From: JBBDWJ01 sp040902925
GTDB taxonomy: Bacteria > Acidobacteriota > Terriglobia > Bryobacterales > UBA6623
DNA length: 39,129 nt
Direction of reading: 5' to 3'
NCBI GenBank assembly: GCA_040902925.1
Contig: JBBDWJ010000111.1
Location: 1-39,129, forward strand
Shown here: positions 1 to 7,585 of the stretch, piece by piece
Numbering within the stretch: position 1 is the stretch's first letter
Layout of the letters: the number at the start of each line of letters is the position of its first letter
Notes under the pieces: generated by a model
Seen by the model: only the letters and a program-made list of their open reading frames with translations
Told to the model about the DNA's origin: nothing
The model's database searches: none
Position numbers and translations under genes: made by a program

Positions 1-1
1 C

Positions 2-226
2 TGCACGGGCCTTGGCGTTAACGCGGGCGAGCACTTGCTGCTGGCCGAACGCCCCGCGCAGTTCGCCGACGCTATAGCGAGGCTGTTAGCGGACGAGAAT
101 CTGTGCCGGCAGTTGGGACGGCAGGGCAGGCTGTTGGTTGAATCCGGTTTTAACTGGGGGCGGAGCGCTGCTCAACAGATCGAGATTTATGAGGAGCTGT
201 TGCGGGAAAAGGGCGGTGCGAAGTAG
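2..226 (+). CDS. Glycosyltransferase family 4, C-terminal fragment
   Basis: The 5' part lies outside the window. The visible 74 residues are the end of a GT-B fold, GT4-type glycosyltransferase. The pattern G-x-N-A-G-E-H-L-L-L-A is followed by a helix FADAIARLLADENLCRQLG, then GRLLVESGFNWGRSA and a final helix. This matches the usual C-terminus of group 1 glycosyltransferases, in which a nucleotide-sugar-binding Glu region is followed by 'RLL.D..L...LG..GR..V...F.W'. Such enzymes transfer a sugar from a nucleotide donor to a glycan or lipid acceptor at the inner face of the membrane. The substrate cannot be told from this fragment. No partner gene follows in the same operon; the next gene is a pilin 266 bp away. 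Confidence 0.75.
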   Translation, partial: CTGLGVNAGEHLLLAERPAQFADAIARLLADENLCRQLGRQGRLLVESGFNWGRSAAQQIEIYEELLREKGGAK

Positions 227-492
227 TTGCTGCTTTCCCTTGCGGCAATCAGCCGTCCCCGTTGCGGCAGCCGTTGGTTCTCGCGACAGCCGGCGAGTCG
301 TTGGGGAAGCCCTGGCGGCCGCGGCGATGGGTCACGGGCCTTAGTGGCTATACCGCCGTCGGCATACGACATAAACCGGGGCGAAAATCGGGTATAGATC
401 TCTCTTTCACGCGCGGGGCAACAGTACGACAATAGCGTGCAAAACGCGGAGCACTTGCCGGCGTTTCCTTTTTAGGATCCCAGGAGAAACCA

Positions 493-675
493 ATGGGCAA
501 GCTGTTAACTGTTTTTCGTTGGATCGCCGACGAGCGCGGCCAAGACATGGTCGAGTACGCTCTGTTGGCCGGTTTCATCGCGGTTGCCGCGGGTGCGCTG
601 CTGCCCCCTATTTCCGATAGCATCAGCGTCATCTTCAGCAGAATGGGCAGCGTCATCGCGATGGCGGCTAGTTGA
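493..675 (+). CDS. Flp family type IVb pilin
   Basis: A 60-residue protein with the Flp prepilin layout: a short charged leader (residues 1-16, ending E-R-G), then Q-D-M-V-E-Y, then a hydrophobic helix ALLAGFIAVAAGALL. The G16 / E21 / Y22 arrangement fits the G-x4-E-Y prepilin peptidase site of Flp/Tad pilins, with cleavage after G16. A Shine-Dalgarno-like AGGAGA lies 6 bp before the ATG. Flp pilins polymerise into thin surface fibres used in attachment. No tad/cpa assembly gene is visible here, so it would depend on machinery encoded elsewhere or act as a minor or orphan pilin. Confidence 0.9.
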   Translation: MGKLLTVFRWIADERGQDMVEYALLAGFIAVAAGALLPPISDSISVIFSRMGSVIAMAAS

Positions 676-1035
676 GGCTGCGGCGCGGCTGATCCTTTTC
701 CTTCAGTTGACAGTTGAGTGTTCTTCCCCCGGGGCCCGCCGCTGTACGGGCCCCTTCTCGATTCTGGTGATCGGCGGCGTATCGTAGCGGCGTCTTCCAC
801 AGCCGGCGTGACGCCGTGGCTGCGGCGCGGGCTCGCCCTACACCGAAAAATCCAACTTCCCATCTCATCGCGCGTTCGATCGCGGTTGAAGCCGTCAGGT
901 GCGCCGTGTTCCCCAGGCAGCGATGGGTAAGCACGCTCGTATTTGCTACACTCGCTTGATGCATCGGCAGGTTCTCTGACTCCACATCGAGAAAATGCGG
1001 CGATTTTGCAAGCCGCCGCGCTATGCCTGCACGGA
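676..1035. other. Intergenic region without recognised gene
   Basis: Between the pilin and the sugar isomerase I see no open frame with a plausible start site or protein-like composition. The frames open on either strand here are arginine- and alanine-rich shadows. The last part of the gap holds the short tandem repeats listed separately. Confidence 0.5.
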
Positions 1036-1104
1036 CATGAGGCCTGCGCGGCCATGAAGCCTGCATGGGCATGAAGCCTGCAACGGGCATGAAGCTTGCA
1101 CGCA
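1036..1104 (+). repeat. Short tandem repeat, 17-18 bp unit, about four copies
   Basis: Four consecutive units begin with CATGA(A/G)GC(C/T)TGC and have lengths of 17, 17, 18 and about 17 bp (starting at 1036, 1053, 1070 and 1088). The two middle units share the full 12-bp core. The array ends about 45 bp before the ribosome binding site of the sugar isomerase gene, so it lies in that gene's leader or promoter. Confidence 0.8.
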
Positions 1105-1165
1105 TCGCCACGCGGCGATAGACGGGCGGCCTGCCTGCCGGCAAACGATCCAAGGAGGAGCAAAC

Positions 1166-2158
1166 ATGAGCAGACCCGTGACGCTGTTTACCGGACAATG
1201 GGCGGACTTGCCCTTGAAAGTTCTGGCGGAAAAAGCGGCCGCTTGGGGCTACGACGGCCTGGAGCTGGCTTGCTGGGGCGACCACATGGACGTCTTCCGG
1301 GCCGCCGAGGACAAGCGCTATTGCGCGCGCCAGCGAAAGATCCTCGAACAGCACAATCTGCAGCTGTTTGCCATCTCCAACCACCTGGCGGGCCAGTTGG
1401 TTTGCGACCCCAACGATGACAGCCGCTCGGACGGTTTCGCGCCGCCAGAGTGCGCCGGCAAGGCCGCCAAGAAGCGCGCCTGGGCCGTCGAGTCCATGAA
1501 GGCCACCGCGCACGCCGCAAAAAATCTGGGCATCAAGGTCGCGAATGGCTTCACGGGCTCTTCGATCTGGCACATGCTCTACAGCTTTCCGCCGGTTTCC
1601 GACGCGATGATTGATGACGGCTACAAGTACTTCGCCAAGATGTGGACGCCGATCCTGGACGTGTTCGACGAGTGCGGCGTGAAATTTGCGCTCGAGGTGC
1701 ATCCCACCGAGATCGCTTTCGACATTTACACGGCACACCGCGCGCTCGAAGCCGTCAACCACCGCGAGGCTTTTGGATTTAATTTCGACCCCAGCCATTT
1801 GCACTGGCAGATGGTCGATCCGGTGCAGTTCCTTCGCGAGTTCCCCAATCGCGTCTACCATGTGCACATGAAAGACGCGGCGCTGCAGCTCGACGGCCGC
1901 AGCGGCATTCTTGCATCGCACCTGAATTTCGGCAACGCCAATCGCGGCTGGGACTTTCGCTCGCTGGGCCACGGCGGCGTGAAATTCGGCGAGATCATCC
2001 GGCAGTTGAACCACAACGGATACGAGGGGCCGCTCTCGATCGAATGGGAAGACAGCGGCATGGACCGCGAAGCAGGAGCCAAAGAAGCGTGCGCGTTCAC
2101 CAAGCGGGTTGATTTCGCGCCTTCATCGCGCGCGTTTGACGCCGCGTTCTCGGAGTAA
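1166..2158 (+). CDS. Sugar phosphate isomerase/epimerase (xylose isomerase-like TIM barrel)
   Basis: 330 residues with the AP endonuclease 2 / xylose isomerase-like TIM-barrel layout. Strand 1 ends in LFTGQWADL. Likely metal ligands are E177 in FALEVHPTE, D208 and H211 in FNFDPSHLHW, H234 in VYHVHMKDA, and E293 in LSIEWED. These are the usual Glu/Asp/His/Glu positions that hold a divalent metal and support epimerisation or isomerisation of a sugar. The ATG has a very strong Shine-Dalgarno (AAGGAGGAG). No secretion signal is visible, so it is probably cytoplasmic. The substrate cannot be named. Enzymes of this type are often found with sugar oxidoreductases and sulfatases, but the nearest such genes are 4 kb away. 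Confidence 0.88.
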   Translation: MSRPVTLFTGQWADLPLKVLAEKAAAWGYDGLELACWGDHMDVFRAAEDKRYCARQRKILEQHNLQLFAISNHLAGQLVCDPNDDSRSDGFAPPECAGKAAKKRAWAVESMKATAHAAKNLGIKVANGFTGSSIWHMLYSFPPVSDAMIDDGYKYFAKMWTPILDVFDECGVKFALEVHPTEIAFDIYTAHRALEAVNHREAFGFNFDPSHLHWQMVDPVQFLREFPNRVYHVHMKDAALQLDGRSGILASHLNFGNANRGWDFRSLGHGGVKFGEIIRQLNHNGYEGPLSIEWEDSGMDREAGAKEACAFTKRVDFAPSSRAFDAAFSE

Positions 2159-2168
2159 TGCCCGGCCA

Positions 2169-2195
2169 GGGGCGGTGGCTTTGCGCTGCCGCCCT
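2169..2195. terminator. GC-rich hairpin between convergent genes
   Basis: An 11-bp stem (2169-2179 with 2185-2195, core GGGCGG/CCGCCC, some G-U pairs) with a 5-nt loop lies 10 bp after the sugar isomerase stop and just beyond the 3' end of the convergent MaoC-like gene. There is no clear T-tract, so it is only a probable bidirectional terminator or mRNA-end stabiliser. Confidence 0.45.
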
Positions 2196-2207
2196 CGCCA
2201 ACTCGCG

Positions 2208-2672
2208 CTAACGATAAACTCGCGTTAGCCATTCCGCCACGACGCAGGGTTTCGCGGAATCCTCCGCTTCGACGGTGACCGCCCACACCAGTTGCAGCCC
2301 GCCCTCAAACTCTTTCGTGCTGAGCAGCCGGAAGCGTCCCCGAACCCGCGCGCCCGAGCGAACCGCCGATGGAAATCGCACGCGGTTGAGGCCGTAGTTG
2401 ATGGTCATCTTGAAGGCATCGCCGTAATGAATCACCTGGCGCCCCATGGCGGGGAGCAACGACAAGCTGAGAAAGCCGTGGGCGATCGTGGAGTTGTACG
2501 GAGATTCGCGCCCGGCGCGCTCCGCGTCGAGATGAATCCACTGGTGATCGCCCGTCGCATCGGCGAATTGGGCGATACGGTCCTGGCTGACGGTGATCCA
2601 CTCGCTGACACCGGCATCCTGACCCTCCAGGGCTCGAATCTCAGCAAAGGTTTCGAGGTTGCGCGCGGCCAT
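2208..2672 (-). CDS. MaoC family dehydratase (NodN-like)
   Basis: 154 residues with the hotdog fold signature of R-specific enoyl hydratases. The motif FADATGDHQWIHLD (about residues 36-49) carries the catalytic Asp42/His47 pair. It is followed by STIAHGFLSLSL, the central helix segment typical of MaoC/NodN proteins. A segment near INYGLNRVRFPS continues the usual family order. Such enzymes hydrate trans-2-enoyl thioesters to (R)-3-hydroxyacyl thioesters in the cytoplasm, for fatty acid or polyhydroxyalkanoate metabolism. The exact acyl substrate is unknown. The gene is single and has a poor Shine-Dalgarno. A perfect palindrome lies 43 bp upstream of its start and may be an operator. Confidence 0.9.
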   Translation of the reverse strand: MAARNLETFAEIRALEGQDAGVSEWITVSQDRIAQFADATGDHQWIHLDAERAGRESPYNSTIAHGFLSLSLLPAMGRQVIHYGDAFKMTINYGLNRVRFPSAVRSGARVRGRFRLLSTKEFEGGLQLVWAVTVEAEDSAKPCVVAEWLTRVYR

Positions 2673-2715
2673 AAAATGTAAAAAGCTAAGCGAGTTTCGA
2701 TTGAGGAGAGAGTAA

Positions 2716-2737
2716 GCGCGTTACAAGTGTAACGCGC
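2716..2737. promoter_or_regulatory. Perfect 10-bp inverted repeat upstream of the MaoC-like gene
   Basis: GCGCGTTACA, 2-bp spacer AG, TGTAACGCGC: a perfect dyad. It lies 43 bp upstream of the MaoC-like start. The inner TTACA/TGTAA half-sites and tight spacing look like the operator of a dimeric helix-turn-helix repressor such as a TetR family member. No such regulator is encoded nearby, and a hairpin role is not excluded. Confidence 0.5.
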
Positions 2738-2879
2738 CTGGAGGCGAAACCCAATTGCCCGTTTCCTTATCCGAACAAGCAGCTCCCCCGTGCCGCAATT
2801 TAGCAGCTCGATGCGGAGTGGATTTTAGAAGCGGTCGCCCCTCACTCTCGGATACCGGCGGTAGCTTACGCCGAGGGTT

Positions 2880-3122
2880 TCAGTCGCCTTCAGCCCCCTT
2901 CGCGCTTGCCGCCGTGTCTGGTGCGGTTACGTCGACTGCCTGCGGGCCTTTCGGCCCTTCCTGAACCTCGAATTCCACTTCCAGACCTTCTTCCAGCGTT
3001 CGGTATCCCGACATCTGGATTGCGGAATAATGCACAAAAACATCATCACCGTCAGAGCGTCGAATGAAGCCATAGCCCTTGGCGGCGTTGAACCACTTCA
3101 CTACACCTGTTTCTTTCGCCAT
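2880..3122 (-). CDS. Cold shock domain protein (CspA family)
   Basis: 80 residues. Both nucleic-acid-binding motifs are present: KGYGFIRR (RNP1, normally KGFGFI) and DVFVHYSAI (RNP2). They are preceded by the canonical start TGVVKWFNAAKGYG. The protein binds single-stranded DNA or RNA and acts as an RNA chaperone in the cytoplasm. The tail TAPDTAASAKGAEGD is a short acidic/alanine extension beyond the roughly 67-residue core. A GGAG Shine-Dalgarno precedes the ATG. The leader contains a possible hairpin (3147-3176), which could serve temperature control. Confidence 0.96.
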   Translation of the reverse strand: MAKETGVVKWFNAAKGYGFIRRSDGDDVFVHYSAIQMSGYRTLEEGLEVEFEVQEGPKGPQAVDVTAPDTAASAKGAEGD

Positions 3123-3146
3123 TCGATCTCCATTCTCAATCCGGGC

Positions 3147-3176
3147 TACTGCTGGGGTTACCCCGTACCGGCAGTA
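3147..3176 (-). promoter_or_regulatory. Possible stem-loop in the cold-shock gene leader
   Basis: Read on the minus strand, TACTGC (3176-3171) pairs with GCAGTA (3152-3147), enclosing a GGGG-tta-CCCC inner hairpin (3154-3164). It sits 25-54 nt upstream of the cold-shock start codon. Structured leaders control translation of several csp mRNAs, but this particular structure is inferred only from base pairing. Confidence 0.35.
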
Positions 3177-3743
3177 AACCGATCCTCACATATTTTCTAT
3201 TCCTAACTCCGTGTTTGAGCCGGGCCTCATGGCCTGAAACTTTTGACGTCGTGGTCAGCAGTTGTAAAGGCTCAAATCGATCGGTACATTGTCGCACAGG
3301 GAAGACGGAAACGCGAGACCAGACCGATGGTTAGTTTGCATCGGACGAAGAGGCGGACATTGCTGTTTTGCAGAAAAAAACTCCTCTTTCCGGAGTGATT
3401 TGAGGTTTATCGGGGCGAGCGCAAGGCGGCTATCCGCATAAAGACATTTATGGGTCACGAGTAAGCGATTAGATAACAGGCAGTTGCGGATGATCCGTGG
3501 TGATGGGGGGCTTCCGGCTGCTTGGAGCTTCGCTTCCTGGAACTCGCCCGGCAGCCCGGGATGCCCAACGCGTCTTTCCGGCGCCAGGACGCCGTGACAC
3601 TGCCGAAGGCGACAATCCGACAGCCATTGGCGCGGAAAACTTTTCGTCAAAATTGTCTTGCATCAGCGACCGAGAATCTCTTCGCTTGCAGGAACCTTGC
3701 AGAAACACCGTCAAGCCAAATCCGAGTTGCCGTAGGTCGAAAT
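3177..3743. other. Intergenic region, no supported gene
   Basis: The stretch upstream of the cold-shock gene presumably holds its promoter. I see no protein-like open frame until the sulfatase-like remnant. The frame that continues from that remnant (3469-3743, minus) has no recognisable domain and looks random. Confidence 0.4.
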
Positions 3744-3957
3744 CGTCGTCAAAGACGTCTTCGTGTCCGTGGCCGTCGAGGATGAGGTGATAGATATCCG
3801 GCTTGGCCGCCGCATCCATCGAAACTGTTTCGACGCGCGGCAGGGCGGGGGAGCCGGGTAATAGATCGCGTGCGCTCCAGGCGGCATACCCGGCCACGGC
3901 GCTGTTGGTCAGCGGCAGAAAAACCGGAATCGGGTGAAGGACGGCTTGCTGTTTCAT
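3744..3957 (-). pseudogene. Remnant of a sulfatase/alkaline-phosphatase-fold membrane protein
   Basis: On the minus strand, a protein beginning MKQQAVLHPIPVFLP contains KPDIYHLILDGHGHEDVF. This resembles the metal-binding start of large sulfatase-like membrane proteins, which read 'PDIYYIILDGYGR.DVL'. In intact members a multi-helix membrane domain precedes this motif and more than 250 residues follow. Here both are missing: only about 48 residues precede the motif, and the sequence after it (to 3469) loses any family resemblance. I read it as a decayed fragment. The match rests on one motif only, so the call is tentative. Confidence 0.4.
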
Positions 3958-4187
3958 TCGCTTGGTTGGAGCAGCGGGACAGCACGCGGTGGGAACTGCG
4001 GGAGCGCCGGGCCACGCTCCAAGGCTCGGGGATTCAAGACGCTCCTATCGGGGGAATCCCCTATGACTCCATGCACGAAGCGTCCCGTAGCTTAGGACCA
4101 GGAGCCGCCGGCGCTGACCCTCGGCCGTACAGAACCGGGCTATCCGGTTTAGCGTGCGCCTGGAATAGAGGCGCCCTTTCGAACCTT

Positions 4188-5753
4188 ATGGAACAACCGG
4201 GCGAGGGAATAGACGCGGCCTCCGGCCGATATGGCAGGGTGGCGGTTTCCTCCAGCGGCGCCGCGGTTTATTGGGCAGGCGCCGACGGGTCGGATCGCGC
4301 CGTTCGACGCGTGTTGACGGTGGCGGCCGCCGTGGCGGGCCTGCTTTTGGCGGGCTATGTGGTGACGTCGCTCCGCGCGCGGCATGAGCTGACGCAGGTC
4401 GAGTCGATCGTCGGGATGCACGCTGCGATGCTCGCCGGCGGTGACGGACTCTACTACGACCTGCAGCAGTATCCGTTCACGATTTCCCCGTACGGTCCGG
4501 TATTTTATTCGTTGTCGGCGGCGCTGCAGCGCCTGGGACTGCCGGTGCTTGCGGCGGGGCGTTTGATCTCGGTGGCGGCGCTGCTCGCGGTTCTGTTTCT
4601 ATCATGGCGGCTGTTGATGCTGCACACGGGCAACCGCGCGGCGAGCTTCGCCGGAACCATACTGCTGGCTTCGAGCGCCAACGTGCTTTATTGGGGCACG
4701 GTGGGTCAGGTCGATATGCTCGGGCTGTGTTTTTCGCTGGCGGCGTTTTTGGCGTACTCGCGCTACCAGGCCTGTGAGAAGCTTGTGCCCCTCGTGCAGA
4801 GCGGCGTTTGGATCGTGCTCGCCATTTTCACGAAACAAACTTTTCTTGCGGCGGGGGCTGCGATCACGCTGCTGGTTTTTTTGAATCATCGCCGCCGAGG
4901 CGCGTGGTTCGCGGCATGCACGGGCTTGTGCGGGCTCGCGCTGGCGTTGGCTCTCAACGGCTTGACGGCCGGCCGATTCTTCGACAACGCCGTGCTCGCG
5001 AACCTTAACCCTTTTAGCGCGCATAAGGCTTGGCAGCACCTGGATTACTTTTTGCCGGTCGCGGGCTGCTTGCTGCTGCTTGCGGCGGCGGTCTGGATGG
5101 GCCCGCGCCGCGGCCGTTTTCATCCTTTTCACGTCTACCTGGCCGCGGCGGCTGGCGTGATGGCGCTCACTGCGCCTAAGGTCGGCTCGGATCTGAACTA
5201 TCAAATCGAGACAATGGTGGCGCTCTGCCTCTGTGCCGGGTGGAGCCTTCACCGCTTGGATTTTTTTCCGCTGTGGCTGCGCGGCGACCCGGGCTGGGTC
5301 ACGCTGTTGCAGATTCCCGTGCTGTTGTACTTGACCCTGAACGCCGGCCTTGCGGCCAGGACCGTTTTGGAGCGCAGCCTGTTTGAGACCCTTCGCCGCA
5401 GCGAGGTGGCCGCCCTTAGCCCCTATCTTGAAAATAGCCGTGGGCCGGTGCTCTCGGTGCAGATCGATCCGCTGCTTCAGGCGGGCAAGCGTCTGGAGGT
5501 CGAGCCGCTGATTTATACCCTGTTGGTCGATGCAGGGGCGGTCGATCCCGAGCCGGTGTTGCGCGATCTCGAGCAAGGGCGGTTCGGGGTGGTGCTGCTC
5601 TACGAAGACGTCAACGGTCCAAAGCCGTGGAACGATCCCGAGCTTCCTTCGCTCCCCGACGCGCATCTGCGGGCGGTTCGAGAGAGCTATCGCTTGATCG
5701 CGCACATTCCGGGACCGCTGCTCCAGGGCGATTATATCTATGTGCCTCGCTGA
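4188..5753 (+). CDS. Multi-spanning membrane glycosyltransferase-like protein (GT-C type)
   Basis: 521 residues from the chosen ATG, which lies just before a short soluble N-terminus. About ten hydrophobic helices follow (for example VLTVAAAVAGLLLAGYVV and LISVAALLAVLFLSWRLLML). A conserved-looking loop after helix 1 reads LYYDLQQYPFTISPYGPVFY, with an upstream VESIVGMHAAML segment. In GT-C enzymes of the ArnT/PMT type this loop holds the catalytic acidic residue, and helices are distributed as here. These enzymes use polyprenyl-phosphate sugars on the outer face of the inner membrane. A soluble tail (residues about 390-521) follows the last helix. No clear Shine-Dalgarno is seen, and longer in-frame starts exist upstream, but their residues are arginine-rich and non-protein-like. 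Substrate unknown; single gene. Confidence 0.7.
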   Translation: MEQPGEGIDAASGRYGRVAVSSSGAAVYWAGADGSDRAVRRVLTVAAAVAGLLLAGYVVTSLRARHELTQVESIVGMHAAMLAGGDGLYYDLQQYPFTISPYGPVFYSLSAALQRLGLPVLAAGRLISVAALLAVLFLSWRLLMLHTGNRAASFAGTILLASSANVLYWGTVGQVDMLGLCFSLAAFLAYSRYQACEKLVPLVQSGVWIVLAIFTKQTFLAAGAAITLLVFLNHRRRGAWFAACTGLCGLALALALNGLTAGRFFDNAVLANLNPFSAHKAWQHLDYFLPVAGCLLLLAAAVWMGPRRGRFHPFHVYLAAAAGVMALTAPKVGSDLNYQIETMVALCLCAGWSLHRLDFFPLWLRGDPGWVTLLQIPVLLYLTLNAGLAARTVLERSLFETLRRSEVAALSPYLENSRGPVLSVQIDPLLQAGKRLEVEPLIYTLLVDAGAVDPEPVLRDLEQGRFGVVLLYEDVNGPKPWNDPELPSLPDAHLRAVRESYRLIAHIPGPLLQGDYIYVPR

Positions 5754-6051
5754 CGCCCGAGGGCGCCGCAGGGGCTTTCACCGCCAACGTTCTCGCAGAG
5801 TGCGCAAGGCGACAGCCACCCGCGATCGGCATTGTGCGGCCGATAAACTAAATCACGGGCCGGGTGACAGTCCCACCAATTGCGCCACCAATCGCGGGGG
5901 TGGCTGACATTCCTCAACCGCACCTTGCGTTTCCCCGACGCATTCCCCTACAACAAAGGCTCGGATCGCGAGCCCCCGCACGCTGCCTCGCAGCTTCCGC
6001 TACGGGACGTCTCCGAACCCCCGTGGCGAGCGCCACGAGAAGACAACAAGC
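5754..6051. other. Intergenic region, no recognised gene
   Basis: About 300 bp between the membrane glycosyltransferase-like gene and the sulfatase. It contains no convincing open frame. It presumably holds the sulfatase promoter, but I see no clear -35/-10 pair. Confidence 0.4.
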
Positions 6052-6972
6052 ATGGCCAATCACCGAATCCCCCGTGCCGGCGCTGCCCCGTTCGTTCAAA
6101 CAGCGAGCCGCACGCGAAAACCCAATTTGTTGTTCCTGATGGCTGACGACCATGCGGGCTACGCGCTTGGCGCCGACGGCAGCAGGTTGGCCCGCACGCC
6201 GAGCCTCGACCGTCTGGCCGGGCAGAGCGTGCGCTTCGCCCGCAACTATTGCAACTCGCCGGTTTGCACGCCGTCGCGGCAGTCGATCCTCACCGGCCAA
6301 TTGCCGCACTCCGCGGGCGTGACCGTGTTGCGCACGCCGTTGTCGCCCGACAAGCCAACGGTTGCCAAGCAGCTTCTCGCCGCCGGCTACTCGACAGGCG
6401 TGATCGGAAAGATGCACTGGAACCGCGCGCCCGAGCCTGGCCTGCACGGTTTCGAGTGGGCGAAGGCCGATCAGGCAGCGTACGAGTGGCATGCCGGCGA
6501 AACGGCAAACGCCAGGCCCGTGGCGCCCGATGTTGCCACCAAGCCGCCGTGGCGGCCGTTTCGCGACCCGGCCCGTATTTGGCTCAACGCCGACAAGCTA
6601 CCCGACGCGGGCTACGAGCAGGATCTGCGTGGAACGTTTATTGCCGCCCGGGCGGCGGAATATATTCGCGAGCACAAGAACCATCCGTTCGCGCTGTGGG
6701 CCAGTTTTAACGAGCCGCACTCGCCGTTCGCGTTTCCTGTCGAAGACAAGAACCGCTTCGAGCCGTCGGCGTTTCCGATACCGCCGGTCGGGCGAGATGA
6801 TGAGCCGCTCATTCCGTTGATTTTTCGCGAGCTCAGCGACGGCGACAAGCGCGGTATCAACGCTGCTTATCACACCTCGGTCGAATATCTCGACCGCAAC
6901 GTGGGCCGCGTGCTCCGCGCGCTGCACGAGGCTGGTCTCGACGAAGACACTCTGGGTGGTCTACACCGCTGA
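6052..6972 (+). CDS. Type I sulfatase, N-terminal part (frameshifted)
   Basis: 306 residues covering the first two thirds of a type I sulfatase. PNLLFLMADDH (about residues 24-34) gives the metal-binding Asp pair D32/D33. CTPSR at 72-76 is the C-x-P-S-R motif whose cysteine is converted to formylglycine, and GKMHW follows as in iduronate-2-sulfatase-like and choline-sulfatase-like members. The frame ends in an abnormal tail, GGLHR, at 6972. The rest of the family continues in the +1 frame from 6956. Dropping one G from the GGG at 6954-6956 restores LVVYTADHG, the expected reading. The missing base explains the break, so the enzyme is either a recent pseudogene or suffers a sequencing error. 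No clear signal peptide is present. The substrate, a sulfate ester, is unknown. Confidence 0.88.
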   Translation: MANHRIPRAGAAPFVQTASRTRKPNLLFLMADDHAGYALGADGSRLARTPSLDRLAGQSVRFARNYCNSPVCTPSRQSILTGQLPHSAGVTVLRTPLSPDKPTVAKQLLAAGYSTGVIGKMHWNRAPEPGLHGFEWAKADQAAYEWHAGETANARPVAPDVATKPPWRPFRDPARIWLNADKLPDAGYEQDLRGTFIAARAAEYIREHKNHPFALWASFNEPHSPFAFPVEDKNRFEPSAFPIPPVGRDDEPLIPLIFRELSDGDKRGINAAYHTSVEYLDRNVGRVLRALHEAGLDEDTLGGLHR

Positions 6973-7564
6973 TCACGGCTATTGCCTCGGCCACCACGGC
7001 CGCTTCGAAAAGCACAGCCTCTATGAAGAGCCGACGCGCACGCCGCTGATGATGCGCTTCCCCGGGCGCTTCGAGGGCGGCCGCACGATCCGGGCGATGA
7101 CGGAATCGGTGGATATTTCGCGGACGCTGCTCGAACTGCTCGAAGCCGATCCGCTGCCGGTCAATCATGGCCGCAGCCTCGCGCCGCTGCTGCGCGGTGA
7201 GACCGAGTCCCATCGCGACGTCATTTTTATCGAATATCTCGAAAACGAAGAAGCGGCCGTGAAGACCGAGGACTGGAAGCTCATTTACTGCTCGGGCCGG
7301 CGCCACCGGCAGGACGGCTACGAAACGCATGACCCGATGCCGGGGCGGTATCTGCGGCTCTACAATCTTCGGGACGATCCCGCCGAGCTCAACAATCTTG
7401 CCGGCCAACGCGAGTATGCCGGGTTGACCGAAACGATGAAGCGCTACCTGTTGACCCGCTTTCTGACAACGCACCCCGAAGCGCCGCAGTTACCCATCGA
7501 CCGCACGATCGACGCTAAACTAGACTGGTTCCTGCAGCCGCGGGACGCCGAGAGTTCCGCGTAG
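6956..7564 (+). CDS. Type I sulfatase, C-terminal part (frameshifted)
   Basis: 202 residues that complete the sulfatase begun at 6052. VYTADHGYCLGHHG carries the second Asp-His metal-binding pair. FEKHSLYEEPTRTPLM carries the lysine and the 'E...R.P' segment that normally follows in sulfatases, and the C-terminal subdomain contains VKTEDWKLIY and YNLRDDPAELNNLA, a standard ending. The apparent GTG start at 6956 overlaps the upstream fragment by 17 bp and has no independent function. Both fragments belong to one gene of about 503 residues. The D-2-hydroxyacid dehydrogenase ATG begins 21 bp after the stop, which suggests co-transcription. Confidence 0.88.
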   Translation: MVYTADHGYCLGHHGRFEKHSLYEEPTRTPLMMRFPGRFEGGRTIRAMTESVDISRTLLELLEADPLPVNHGRSLAPLLRGETESHRDVIFIEYLENEEAAVKTEDWKLIYCSGRRHRQDGYETHDPMPGRYLRLYNLRDDPAELNNLAGQREYAGLTETMKRYLLTRFLTTHPEAPQLPIDRTIDAKLDWFLQPRDAESSA

Positions 7565-7585
7565 CGCTTGTTTCATCGAATCCTG

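Noticed and set aside
668..2014. Long minus-strand open frame opposite the sugar isomerase
   Set aside because: It is the antisense shadow of the isomerase gene. GC-rich coding DNA leaves such frames open. The plus-strand gene has a strong ribosome binding site and metal ligands.
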